This document shows, in pieces, positions 10,159 through 16,842 of a stretch of DNA of 64,000 nucleotides (its first letter is position 1; each line of letters opens with the position of its first letter). The position numbers and the translations under genes were made by a program. The stretch comes from JACVRW01 sp963812415 (lineage in GTDB: Bacteria; Actinomycetota; Thermoleophilia; Solirubrobacterales; Thermoleophilaceae): positions 62,001-126,000 of the forward strand of contig CAWEVH010000021.1 in assembly GCA_963812415.1 (NCBI GenBank). The letters run 5' to 3'. The notes beneath the pieces were generated by a model, which saw only the letters and a program-made list of their open reading frames with translations, was not told where the DNA came from and did no database searches.

Positions 10159-11588
10159 GCGCCACGCGCGAGTACGAGCCCGTCATCGGGGTCGAGATCC
10201 ACACCCAGCTGCGCACACGGACGAAGATGTTCTGCGGCTGCGCGCTGTCGTTCGGGGAGGAGCCCAACACGCACACCTGCCCGGTCTGCCTCGGGCACCC
10301 GGGGACGCTGCCGGTCGTGAACGCCGAGGCGGTGCACTACGCGCTCATGATCGCGATGGCCTTCGACTGCGAGATCGCGCCCCGCTCGATCTTCCACCGC
10401 AAGAACTACTTCTATCCCGACCTGGCCAAGGGCTACCAGATCAGCCAGTACGACATCCCGCTGGGCCGCAACGGTCGGCTCGGCGACGTGCGCATCCACC
10501 GCGTGCACCTCGAGGAGGATGCCGCGAAGCTCGTGCACGCGGGCAGCTCGGGTCGCATCCACGGCGCCGAGGCGAGCGTGGTGGACTTCAACCGCGGCGG
10601 CACGCCGCTGGTCGAGATCGTGACCGAGCCGGACCTGCGCTCCCCGCACGAGGCCGCCGAGTTCGGGCGGCTGCTCCAGGCCACCCTGCGGCGCCTGGGC
10701 GTCTCCGACGTGAACATGGAGGAGGGCTCGCTGCGGGTGGACGCCAACGTGTCGATCCGCCCCGCGGGCGAGGCCACGCTCGGAACCAAGACCGAGCTGA
10801 AGAACATGAACTCGTTCCGCTTCCTCGAGCGCGGCATCGCGGCCGAGATCGCGAGGCAGGAGGCGATCGTGAGGGACGGCGGCGAGGTGGAGCAGGAGAC
10901 GCTCCACTACGACCCGGCCTCCGGCTCGCTGACCACGCTTCGCTCGAAGGAGGAGGCGCACGACTACCGCTACTTCCCCGAGCCCGACCTCGTGCCGATC
11001 GCGCCGACCGAGGAGATGCTGGAGCGCGCCCGCGCGGCCCTGCCCGAGCTGCCCGCCGCCCGGGCGGAGCGCCTCGAGCGGGAGCTCGCACTGCCGGCCG
11101 ACATCGCGCGGCACCTCGCGTTCCGGACCGAGCTGGGCGACTTCTACGAGTCGGCGCTCGCGGCGAGCGCGAACGGGGACGCCCGCTCGCTCGCCAACTG
11201 GATCACGAACGAGCTGACGGCCCGCATCGGCGACGCGAACCCGGCCGAGACCCGGCTCGAGCCCGCGGCGCTCGCGCGGCTGGTGGAGATGGTGGGGGCG
11301 AGGGAGGTCTCCGCCGGCGCCGCCAAGGAGGTGCTCGACGTGCTCGTGGCCGAGGGTGGCGACCCCGCGGCGATCGTGGAGCAGCGCGGGCTCGGAATGG
11401 CCGCCGCGGGCGAGCTCGACGCGATCGTGGAGCGGGCGATCGCCGACAACCCGGACGCCGTCGAGAAGATCAAGGCGGGGAAGGGGCAGGCCGTCGGGGC
11501 GATCGTGGGCGCGGTGATGCGCGAGACGCGCGGCGCGGCGGACGGCGGCGAGGTGCAGCGGCTGATCCGCGAGAAGATCGGCGCCTGA
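10155..11588 (+). CDS. gatB: Asp/Glu-tRNA amidotransferase subunit B
   Basis: 477-residue GatB, the subunit that activates the misacylated tRNA with ATP and transfers ammonia. EYEPVIGVEIHTQL is the family opening, and the zinc-site cysteines occur in MFCGCALSFG and THTCPVCLGHPG. Further blocks are KNYFYPDLAKGYQISQYD, DFNRGGTPLVEIVTEPD, KTELKNMNSFRF and the C-terminal YqeY-like tail ending in VQRLIREKIGA. It is intact and overlaps gatA by 4 bp, completing a three-gene operon. Confidence 0.97.
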   Translation: MSATREYEPVIGVEIHTQLRTRTKMFCGCALSFGEEPNTHTCPVCLGHPGTLPVVNAEAVHYALMIAMAFDCEIAPRSIFHRKNYFYPDLAKGYQISQYDIPLGRNGRLGDVRIHRVHLEEDAAKLVHAGSSGRIHGAEASVVDFNRGGTPLVEIVTEPDLRSPHEAAEFGRLLQATLRRLGVSDVNMEEGSLRVDANVSIRPAGEATLGTKTELKNMNSFRFLERGIAAEIARQEAIVRDGGEVEQETLHYDPASGSLTTLRSKEEAHDYRYFPEPDLVPIAPTEEMLERARAALPELPAARAERLERELALPADIARHLAFRTELGDFYESALAASANGDARSLANWITNELTARIGDANPAETRLEPAALARLVEMVGAREVSAGAAKEVLDVLVAEGGDPAAIVEQRGLGMAAAGELDAIVERAIADNPDAVEKIKAGKGQAVGAIVGAVMRETRGAADGGEVQRLIREKIGA

Positions 11589-11646
11589 CCGCGCCCCCCG
11601 GGGCGTACCATCCAGGGCTGGCTTCTCGTCTCGATTGGAGGACACG

Positions 11647-11871
11647 GTGGCGCGACTCATCCGGATGGACCGCACGGGGCACACCACGCTGGCCGAGTGG
11701 ACCGCCGAGGACGACCTGGCGTTCGCGGCGGCGCTGCGCGAGTTCGGCGACCAGCAGGGACTCGGCTACATCGGCACGGTGCCGGACGGCCCCGGCAAGG
11801 CCACGCACGTGCGCGAGCTGCCCCGCGAGGCCGACCTCGTGATCATGCGGCGCCCGATCTCGGGCGGCTAG
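11647..11871 (+). CDS. Small conserved-looking hypothetical protein
   Basis: 74 residues from a GTG preceded by GGAGG at 11636-11640, one of the few clear Shine-Dalgarno sites outside operons here. Sequence begins MARLIRMDRTGHTTLAEW and contains AAALREFGDQQGLGYIG and DLVIMRRPISGG. The compact mixture of charged and hydrophobic residues and the good ribosome site suggest a real protein. I do not recognise a family. It is followed at once by the repeat array. Confidence 0.55.
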   Translation: MARLIRMDRTGHTTLAEWTAEDDLAFAAALREFGDQQGLGYIGTVPDGPGKATHVRELPREADLVIMRRPISGG

Positions 11872-11879
11872 AGCCCCGG

Positions 11880-12026
11880 ATGTCATCCACCAGCCAGGCG
11901 CCACGGGGGGCCGGGGGCGTGAGCCCCCGGATGTCATCCAGCCAGGCGCCACGGGGGCCCGGGGGCGTGAGCCCCCGGATGTCATCCAGCCAGGCGCCAC
12001 GGGGGGCCGGGGGCGCGAGCCCCCGG
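11880..12026 (+). repeat. Three tandem copies of a 48-51 bp GC-rich repeat
   Basis: Copies lie at 11880-11930 (51 nt), 11931-11978 (48 nt) and 11979-12026 (48 nt). Each starts ATGTCATCCA, contains CAGGCGCCACGGGGG and ends in a hairpin-forming GGGGGCGTGAGCCCCCGG segment. The unit is a multiple of three and stays open in the frame of the downstream gene, giving 16-17 residue copies such as MSSSQAPRGPGGVSPR. Related copies occur at 14381-14476 and a partial one at 43498-43517. Confidence 0.85.
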
Positions 12027-12653
12027 ATGGTGTCTGCGAGGGCTCTGCCCGAGCTCGCGTCGGTTCCCTGGCGCCAGCGCACCGACGCCCTCTGGCTGCG
12101 TCGCTGGGGGCGGATCTGGCACGCCTGGACGCTCCTCTACACGGTGCCGTTCGTGGCGGCGGGCGCGGCGATGCTGGCGCTCGCCCCGATCGCGGCGCCG
12201 GTGGCGCTCGTGGCGATCGCGCACGCCTGGATCATCCCCGAGCTGTACGCCTTCAGGGGTGCCAGCGTGGTGCGGCCGAAGGGGCCGCGCAACGAGGGCG
12301 CCGAGCCGACCGCCCAGGGCCTGCTCGGCGACCTGCTCGGCCATGAGGAGCGCGAGCTCCAGCGTCGCACCGGCCTCGCGCGCGAGCCGGGCGAGCTCGG
12401 CACCTGGCTCGTGGGCGAGGCGGGCGCGCTCCTCGTGACCCCGGGCGGACGCCGTGTGCACTGCTTCTGCGTGCGCGTCCCCGATCCCGAGCTTCCGCCC
12501 TCCGACCGCGTAGCGCACCTGCTGCTCGCGCTCAGGGAGGACGAAGAGGGCTTCGCCACCGTGGCCAACCATGCCTTCGCGGGCGCGCCCTGGCGCGTGC
12601 GGCGCAGGATGCCCGAGCGCATGCGCCCCGCGCTCGACGCCGCCCGGCGATAG
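12027..12653 (+). CDS. Hypothetical membrane-associated protein
   Basis: 208 residues if the ATG just after the repeat array is the start (MVSARALPELASVPWRQRT); the three repeat copies are in frame, each with its own ATG, so up to 49 more residues could be added. Two adjacent hydrophobic segments (LLYTVPFVAAGAAMLALAPI and the following IAAPVALVAIAHAWIIPELY region) form a hairpin near residues 35-85, then a soluble domain follows with LLGDLLGHEERELQRRTGL and VHCFCVRVPDPELPPSDRV. No family recognised. Start choice is unsure because no ribosome site is visible before any of the ATGs. Confidence 0.55.
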   Translation: MVSARALPELASVPWRQRTDALWLRRWGRIWHAWTLLYTVPFVAAGAAMLALAPIAAPVALVAIAHAWIIPELYAFRGASVVRPKGPRNEGAEPTAQGLLGDLLGHEERELQRRTGLAREPGELGTWLVGEAGALLVTPGGRRVHCFCVRVPDPELPPSDRVAHLLLALREDEEGFATVANHAFAGAPWRVRRRMPERMRPALDAARR

Positions 12654-12656
12654 CCT
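12651..12656 (+). promoter_or_regulatory. -10 hexamer TAGCCT before the NDH-2 remnant
   Basis: Ends 8 nt before the GTG at 12665, so a promoter still fits the start of the broken gene. Confidence 0.35.
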
Positions 12657-12664
12657 CGCAGGCC

Positions 12665-12894
12665 GTGTCGAACGACGTCGTGATTGCCGGCGCGCCTGGT
12701 TCGCCGCGCGCACCTACCACCTGGCGATGATGCCGCGCCTCGCTCGCAAGCTGCGGCTCGGACTGGACTGGGGCGTGGGCCTCCTGTTCGGGCGCGCGTC
12801 GGCCGACCTCGGTCAGCTCGGGCACCCCGACCCACTCGAACGGCATCTGGAGCGTCTCGCCGACAGCGAGGAACCCGCCGTGGCCGAGCGATGA
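12665..12894 (+). pseudogene. Remnant of a type II NADH dehydrogenase with a large internal deletion
   Basis: The GTG at 12665 begins MSNDVVIAGA, the usual opening of an FAD-binding NDH-2. After about ten codons the sequence jumps, in another frame, to WFAARTYHLAMMPRLARKLR and onward through LGLDWGVGLLFGR and SADLGQLGHP, which is the membrane-anchoring C-terminus of the same family. About 350 central residues, including the NADH site and most of the FAD domain, are missing. The end (12892-12894) overlaps the next start codon. Either a real deletion with only the two ends left, or an assembly collapse. Confidence 0.6.
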
Positions 12895-13838
12895 CCGAGC
12901 ACACGTTCCGGGAGGGACGCGTGAGCGACCTGCGCGCGGTGTTCGACCTCGGCGAGAGAGCCTGGGACGCCTCGCGCCGGACGCGCGGCCTCATGGGCTC
13001 CGACGAGGTGCGCACCAGCGAGGAGCTCGACGCCCACTGGGAGAGCGAGCGCCCCTTCCTCGAGTTCGTGGCCGCGCAGGAGCAAGGCGCGTTCTGGATC
13101 TGCGAGGCCGGCGACGAGCTGGTGGGCTACACCCGCTCGTCGCGCTTCGGGGCGATGGACGAGCTCACAGAGCTGTGGGTCTCGCCCGAGCACGCCGGCC
13201 GTGGCATCGGGCGCGCCCTGCTGGAGCGCGTCTGGCCGGACTCGCCGACCCCCGACCTCGGGCGCGTCGTCCTGACCCTGGGTACCCCGAGTGACCTCAC
13301 GCTCTACACCGACTTCGGAGTGATGCCGGTGGGCGGCCACTGGCATCTCCGTCACCGGGCCGAGCGCTACCTCGAGCGGCGCGCGACCGAGGTCGACTCC
13401 CTCGAGCCGAGCGTGCACGTGCTGACCTCGGAGCGAGCGGTGGAGGAGTGGAAGCGGCTCGAGCCGTCCGCCATCGGGCACGAGCGCCCGCGCCTCCACG
13501 AGTTCTTCGGCCGCAGGCGCAACTGCCTCGCGCGCGTGGATCCGCGGACCGGGCTCGCGTCCGCGCTCTGCTGGGTCAGCTCCGAGGGCGACATCGGCCC
13601 GGCGGTGGGGGAGACCGCGGAGGACCTGGTACCCGTGGTGCTGGCGGCGCTCGACCGCGTGGCCAAGGCCCAGGAGCCCGAGACGTTCGGGGTCTTCTGC
13701 ACCACCGATTCGTGGTGGCTGCTCGACCGGCTGCGCCGGCTCGGCTTCAGGGTCCACTGGCCCGCCTGGGTGATGTCGTCCGTGCCGCTGCCCGGCCTCG
13801 ACCGCTACCTGCCCACGCGCCCGGCCCGGCTGCTCTAG
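12891..13838 (+). CDS. Tandem GNAT-fold acetyltransferase
   Basis: 315 residues with two GNAT-like halves, as in mycothiol synthase-type proteins. The N-terminal half carries the acetyl-CoA binding pattern LWVSPEHAGRGIGRALLERV (motif A, around residues 96-116) preceded by WICEAGDELVGYTRSSRFG. The C-terminal half (from about residue 165) lacks a clear pyrophosphate-binding loop and probably has a structural role, ending FRVHWPAWVMSSVPLPGLDR. Substrate cannot be told. The ATG overlaps the stop of the NDH-2 remnant, so this gene may once have followed that gene in an operon. Confidence 0.75.
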   Translation: MTEHTFREGRVSDLRAVFDLGERAWDASRRTRGLMGSDEVRTSEELDAHWESERPFLEFVAAQEQGAFWICEAGDELVGYTRSSRFGAMDELTELWVSPEHAGRGIGRALLERVWPDSPTPDLGRVVLTLGTPSDLTLYTDFGVMPVGGHWHLRHRAERYLERRATEVDSLEPSVHVLTSERAVEEWKRLEPSAIGHERPRLHEFFGRRRNCLARVDPRTGLASALCWVSSEGDIGPAVGETAEDLVPVVLAALDRVAKAQEPETFGVFCTTDSWWLLDRLRRLGFRVHWPAWVMSSVPLPGLDRYLPTRPARLL

Positions 13839-13856
13839 CCGGCCGGGCGAGCACAT

Positions 13857-13901
13857 CGGTCGCGTGGTTATCCATGACTGTCATGGAAAACCACGCGACC
13901 G
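13857..13901. repeat. 45-nt near-perfect palindrome
   Basis: Outer arms CGGTCGCGTGGTT (13857-13869) and AACCACGCGACCG (13889-13901) pair perfectly; inner arms TCCATGAC (13871-13878) and GTCATGGA (13880-13887) also pair, with one A/A mismatch between them and a single central T. It lies 19 bp after the acetyltransferase stop. No T-run follows, so it is either a cruciform, an operator-like site or an atypical terminator. Confidence 0.7.
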
Positions 13902-13947
13902 TCCACGCCGCGGGTGTCGCAGCTGAGCGCTCTGCCAGAATTGAGGC

Positions 13948-14118
13948 ATGGGACAGATGGCTTCTGACATCGGACGCAAGGCGCTCGCCGTCCTGGTGCT
14001 GGTCCTGGCCGCCTACATCCTCTTCAAGCTGGTGCTCGGGTTCGTGATGGGCATCGCCTGGATCCTGGTGGCGGTGGTCGCGGTGATCGCGGTCGTCTGG
14101 GCGCTCCGCGTGCTCTGA
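13948..14118 (+). CDS. Small membrane protein
   Basis: 56 residues, MGQMASDIGRKALAVLVLVL onward, almost entirely two hydrophobic segments separated by FKLVLGFVMG and ending WALRVL. CAGAAT ending 6 nt before the ATG may be its -10. Only 1 nt separates its stop from the next gene, so the two are probably co-expressed. No known family. Confidence 0.55.
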   Translation: MGQMASDIGRKALAVLVLVLAAYILFKLVLGFVMGIAWILVAVVAVIAVVWALRVL

Positions 14119-14119
14119 C

Positions 14120-14422
14120 TTGGAATTCGTCGTCATCGCGCTGGTCTTCGGCCTGGCCACCGGCGTGATCGGGCGTCTCAAGGGCTCCTCGTTCTTCCTC
14201 TGGTTCCTGATCGGCACGGCGCTGCCCGGCATCGGCATCTTCGCCGCACTCGTGATACGCGACCAGCGCCGCGAACCGAGGCGGGTCTGTCCGCGCTGCG
14301 GCAACGTCGTGGCGGTCTCGGACCAGGTCTGCATGCGCTGCGGCGAGGACCTGGAATTCCCGCCGGACATCAGCGACCGGCCAGACGCCACGGGGGCTCC
14401 GGGGGCGCGAGCCCCCGGCTGA
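14120..14422 (+). CDS. Small membrane protein with C-terminal zinc ribbon
   Basis: 100 residues from a TTG directly after the preceding stop. Two N-terminal hydrophobic segments (MEFVVIALVFGLATGVIG and SSFFLWFLIGTALPGIGIFA) resemble the short glycine-rich helices of small 'phospholipase D-nuclease-like' or GlsB-type membrane proteins. A CxxC...CxxC ribbon follows, CPRCGNVVAVSDQVCMRCGE. The last 14 or so codons (RPDATGAPGARAPG) are encoded by the GC-rich repeat, so the natural C-terminus seems to have been replaced by repeat sequence. Confidence 0.6.
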   Translation: MEFVVIALVFGLATGVIGRLKGSSFFLWFLIGTALPGIGIFAALVIRDQRREPRRVCPRCGNVVAVSDQVCMRCGEDLEFPPDISDRPDATGAPGARAPG

Positions 14423-14476
14423 CATCCAGCCAGGCGCCGCGGGGGCTCCGGGGGCGCGAGCCCCCGGCTGACATCC
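14381..14476 (+). repeat. Two copies of the dispersed GC-rich repeat
   Basis: Copies at about 14381-14418 and 14419-14467, with the first bases of a third (CTGACATCC). The core CCGGGGGCGCGAGCCCCCGG forms an 8-bp stem with a GCGA (GNRA) tetraloop. The first copy covers the end of the preceding coding region; the second is intergenic, upstream of ilvB. It could act as a terminator despite having no T-run. Confidence 0.8.
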
Positions 14477-14502
14477 CCGGCGGAGGCCTGAAAACCCACT
14501 GT

Positions 14503-14508
14503 TAGACT
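14503..14508 (+). promoter_or_regulatory. -10 hexamer TAGACT for ilvBN
   Basis: Here the hexamer is 62 nt from the start codon, unlike most units in the window, leaving room for a leader with a hairpin and a strong ribosome site. Confidence 0.4.
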
Positions 14509-14518
14509 GCCGTCTTTC

Positions 14519-14534
14519 CTGGCCACCCGGCCAG
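14519..14534 (+). promoter_or_regulatory. Hairpin in the ilvB leader
   Basis: CTGGCC-ACCC-GGCCAG, a perfect 6-bp stem, sits between the -10 and the ribosome-binding site AGAAGGAG (about 14550-14557). No leucine- or valine-rich leader peptide is visible, so its role is unknown. Confidence 0.35.
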
Positions 14535-14570
14535 TGCCCGTCCCTCAACCCCAGAAGGAGCGCGCGCGTC

Positions 14571-16247
14571 ATGCGAGCCGTCGACGCCATCATGGAGTGC
14601 CTCAAGTCCGAGGGCGTCGAGCACGTATTCGGGATTCCGGGCGGCGCCAACCTCCCCACCTACGACGCGCTCTACGACGCCGGCGTGCGTCACGTCCAGT
14701 GCCGCCACGAGCAGGGCGCAGGCCACGCGGCCGAGGGCTACGCGAAGGCCTCCGGCCGGGTGGGGGTGGCGCTCGCCACGAGCGGGCCGGGCGCGACCAA
14801 CCTGGTGACCAGCATCGCCGACGCGGTGATGGACAGCGTGCCCACCGTCTTCCTCACCGGGCAGGTGCGCACCGAGCTGATCGGCACCGACGGCTTCCAG
14901 GAGGCCGACATCTCGGGCATCACGATGCCGATCGTCAAGCACTCGATCCTGATCCAGGACCCGCGCGACATCCCGAAGGCGATCCACGAGGCCTTTCACA
15001 TCGCCCGCACGGGCCGCCCGGGCCCGGTGCTGGTGGACGTGCCGCAGGACCTCTCACGCGCCGACATCCCCTACGAGCCGGTCACGAACGTGCACCTGCC
15101 CGGCTACCAGCCCACCACCGACGGCAACGCGAAGCAGGTCCGGCTGGCCGCCAAGGCGCTCGCCAACGCGCGCCGGCCGGTGATCTACGGCGGCGGCGGG
15201 GTCGTGAACGCGAACGCGGCGAAGGAGTTCAGGGAGCTCTGCCTGTCGCACCCGTTCCCGGTCACCTGCACGCTGATGGGGCTGGGCGCGTTCCCGGCCG
15301 ACCACGAGCAGTGGCTCGGCATGCTGGGCATGCACGGCACCCGCGCCGCCAACTACGCGATGGACGAGGCCGATCTGATCGTCGCGATCGGGGCGCGCTT
15401 CGATGACCGGGTGACGGGCAAGCTGTCCGAGTTCGCTCCGCGGGCGAAGTTCATCCACGTGGACATCGACCCCGCCGAGATCTCGAAGAACGTGCCGGCT
15501 CACATCCCGATCGTCGGCGACGCGAAGAACATCCTCCCGAAGCTGACCGCCGAGTACCGGGCGCTCGACACCGAGGGGGCGCGCCTGGAGGGCTGGCTCG
15601 AGCGCATCAGGGGCTGGCGGGAGAAGCACCCGCTGGGCTACGAGGACTCGCAGGGCGCCGAGATCAAGCCGCAGTACATGGTGCAGGCGATGTTCGAGGC
15701 CACGGCGGGCCAGGCGATCGTGACCTCGGACGTGGGCCAGCACCAGATGTGGGCCGCCCAGTACTACGGCTTCACCGAGCCGCGCCGCTGGATCAACTCC
15801 GGCGGGCTGGGCACGATGGGCTTCGGGCTGCCCTCGGCGCTCGGCGCGAAGGTGGCGTGTCCCGACCGGGACGTGGTCTGCCTCGCCGGCGACGGCTCGC
15901 TGATCATGACCGTCCAGGAGCTCGCCACCTGCGTGGAGGAGCAGATCCCGATCAAGGTCTTCCTGATGAACAACGGCTACCTCGGCATGGTCCGCCAGTG
16001 GCAGGAGCTGTTCTGGGACCGGCGCTACTCGTCGGTGAAGATGGGCTCGAGCCCGGACTGGGTCAAGCTCGCCGAGGCGTTCGGCGCCAAGGGCATGCGC
16101 GTGACCGAGAAGGGCGAGCTCGTGGGCGCCTTCAAGGACGCGCTCGCCGAGGACGGCCCGGTGCTGGTGGACGTGCGGGTCACCCCCGAGGAGAACTGCT
16201 ACCCGATGATCCCCGCCGGCCAGGCCGCGCGGGACATGGTGGGCTGA
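14571..16247 (+). CDS. ilvB: Acetolactate synthase large (catalytic) subunit
   Basis: 558-residue ThDP enzyme that condenses pyruvate with pyruvate or 2-oxobutyrate, the first common step of valine, leucine and isoleucine synthesis. The catalytic glutamate is E47 in CRHEQGAGHAAEGYAKASG. FAD-site blocks GLGAFPADHEQWLGMLGMHG and IGARFDDRVTGKL are present, as is the ThDP/Mg motif GDGSLIMTVQEL ending LMNNGYLGMVRQWQ. Start ATG has a strong AGAAGGAG site. ilvN follows after 3 nt; ilvC is 9 kb away rather than adjacent. Confidence 0.97.
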   Translation: MRAVDAIMECLKSEGVEHVFGIPGGANLPTYDALYDAGVRHVQCRHEQGAGHAAEGYAKASGRVGVALATSGPGATNLVTSIADAVMDSVPTVFLTGQVRTELIGTDGFQEADISGITMPIVKHSILIQDPRDIPKAIHEAFHIARTGRPGPVLVDVPQDLSRADIPYEPVTNVHLPGYQPTTDGNAKQVRLAAKALANARRPVIYGGGGVVNANAAKEFRELCLSHPFPVTCTLMGLGAFPADHEQWLGMLGMHGTRAANYAMDEADLIVAIGARFDDRVTGKLSEFAPRAKFIHVDIDPAEISKNVPAHIPIVGDAKNILPKLTAEYRALDTEGARLEGWLERIRGWREKHPLGYEDSQGAEIKPQYMVQAMFEATAGQAIVTSDVGQHQMWAAQYYGFTEPRRWINSGGLGTMGFGLPSALGAKVACPDRDVVCLAGDGSLIMTVQELATCVEEQIPIKVFLMNNGYLGMVRQWQELFWDRRYSSVKMGSSPDWVKLAEAFGAKGMRVTEKGELVGAFKDALAEDGPVLVDVRVTPEENCYPMIPAGQAARDMVG

Positions 16248-16250
16248 CGG

Positions 16251-16811
16251 ATGGGCGAGCCAGGCACGAAGGAGGTCCTGAACCTCGCGGATCTGGAGGC
16301 GAGCGGCGGCGTCCGGACCGGCCGCAAGCACGTCCTCTCGATCCTCGTGGAGAACAAGCCCGGCGTACTCGCGCGCATCTCGGGCCTGTTCGCCCGGCGC
16401 GGGTTCAACATCGACTCGCTCGCGGTCGGCCCGACCGACGACGAGTCGATGTCGCGCATCACGCTGACGGTGGACGGCGCCGCGCACCCGATCGACCAGG
16501 TGACCAAGCAGCTCCACAAGCTCGTGCACGTGATCAAGATCCGCGACCTCGAGCCCACCGAGACCGTGGCGCGCGAGCTCGCGCTGTTCAAGATCTCCTG
16601 CCAGGAGGGCGATGCGCGCGCCCAGGTGATGCAGTTCACCGACATCTTCCGCGGCAAGACCGTGGACGTGTCGAAGCGCAGCGTGACCGTGGAGGTCACC
16701 GGGGGCGACGACAAGATCCAGGCGTTCGAGGAGATGGTGCGCCCCTTCGGCCTGATCGAGATGGTCAGGACCGGCGAGGTGGCCGTGGCGCGGGGGCGCA
16801 GCGCGACGTAG
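16251..16811 (+). CDS. ilvN: Acetolactate synthase small (regulatory) subunit
   Basis: 186 residues. An N-terminal ACT domain (HVLSILVENKPGVLARISGL, FARRGFNIDSLAVGPTDD) provides feedback inhibition by valine in this family, and the C-terminal IlvN domain (QFTDIFRGKTVDVSKRSVTV) activates the catalytic subunit. It starts 3 nt after ilvB. The N-terminal extension of about 20 residues before the ACT domain (MGEPGTKEVLNLADLEASGG) is longer than in the E. coli protein. Confidence 0.95.
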   Translation: MGEPGTKEVLNLADLEASGGVRTGRKHVLSILVENKPGVLARISGLFARRGFNIDSLAVGPTDDESMSRITLTVDGAAHPIDQVTKQLHKLVHVIKIRDLEPTETVARELALFKISCQEGDARAQVMQFTDIFRGKTVDVSKRSVTVEVTGGDDKIQAFEEMVRPFGLIEMVRTGEVAVARGRSAT

Positions 16812-16829
16812 GTCGGTGGCTCGCGGTGC

Positions 16830-16835
16830 CATCCT
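16830..16835 (+). promoter_or_regulatory. Possible -10 hexamer CATCCT for menF
   Basis: Ends 7 nt before the GTG at 16843, the spacing seen at gatC, menE and tyrS. It helps to pick that GTG over the one at 16816. Confidence 0.35.
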
Positions 16836-16842
16836 TTGGCCC

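Noticed and set aside
11588..11606. Terminator after gatB (GCGCCCCCCGGGGCG)
   Set aside because: The centre leaves too small a loop for a proper hairpin and there is no T-run; signal too weak to list as a feature.
11880..12026. CRISPR array
   Set aside because: The repeats are contiguous without unique spacers and no cas genes are present.
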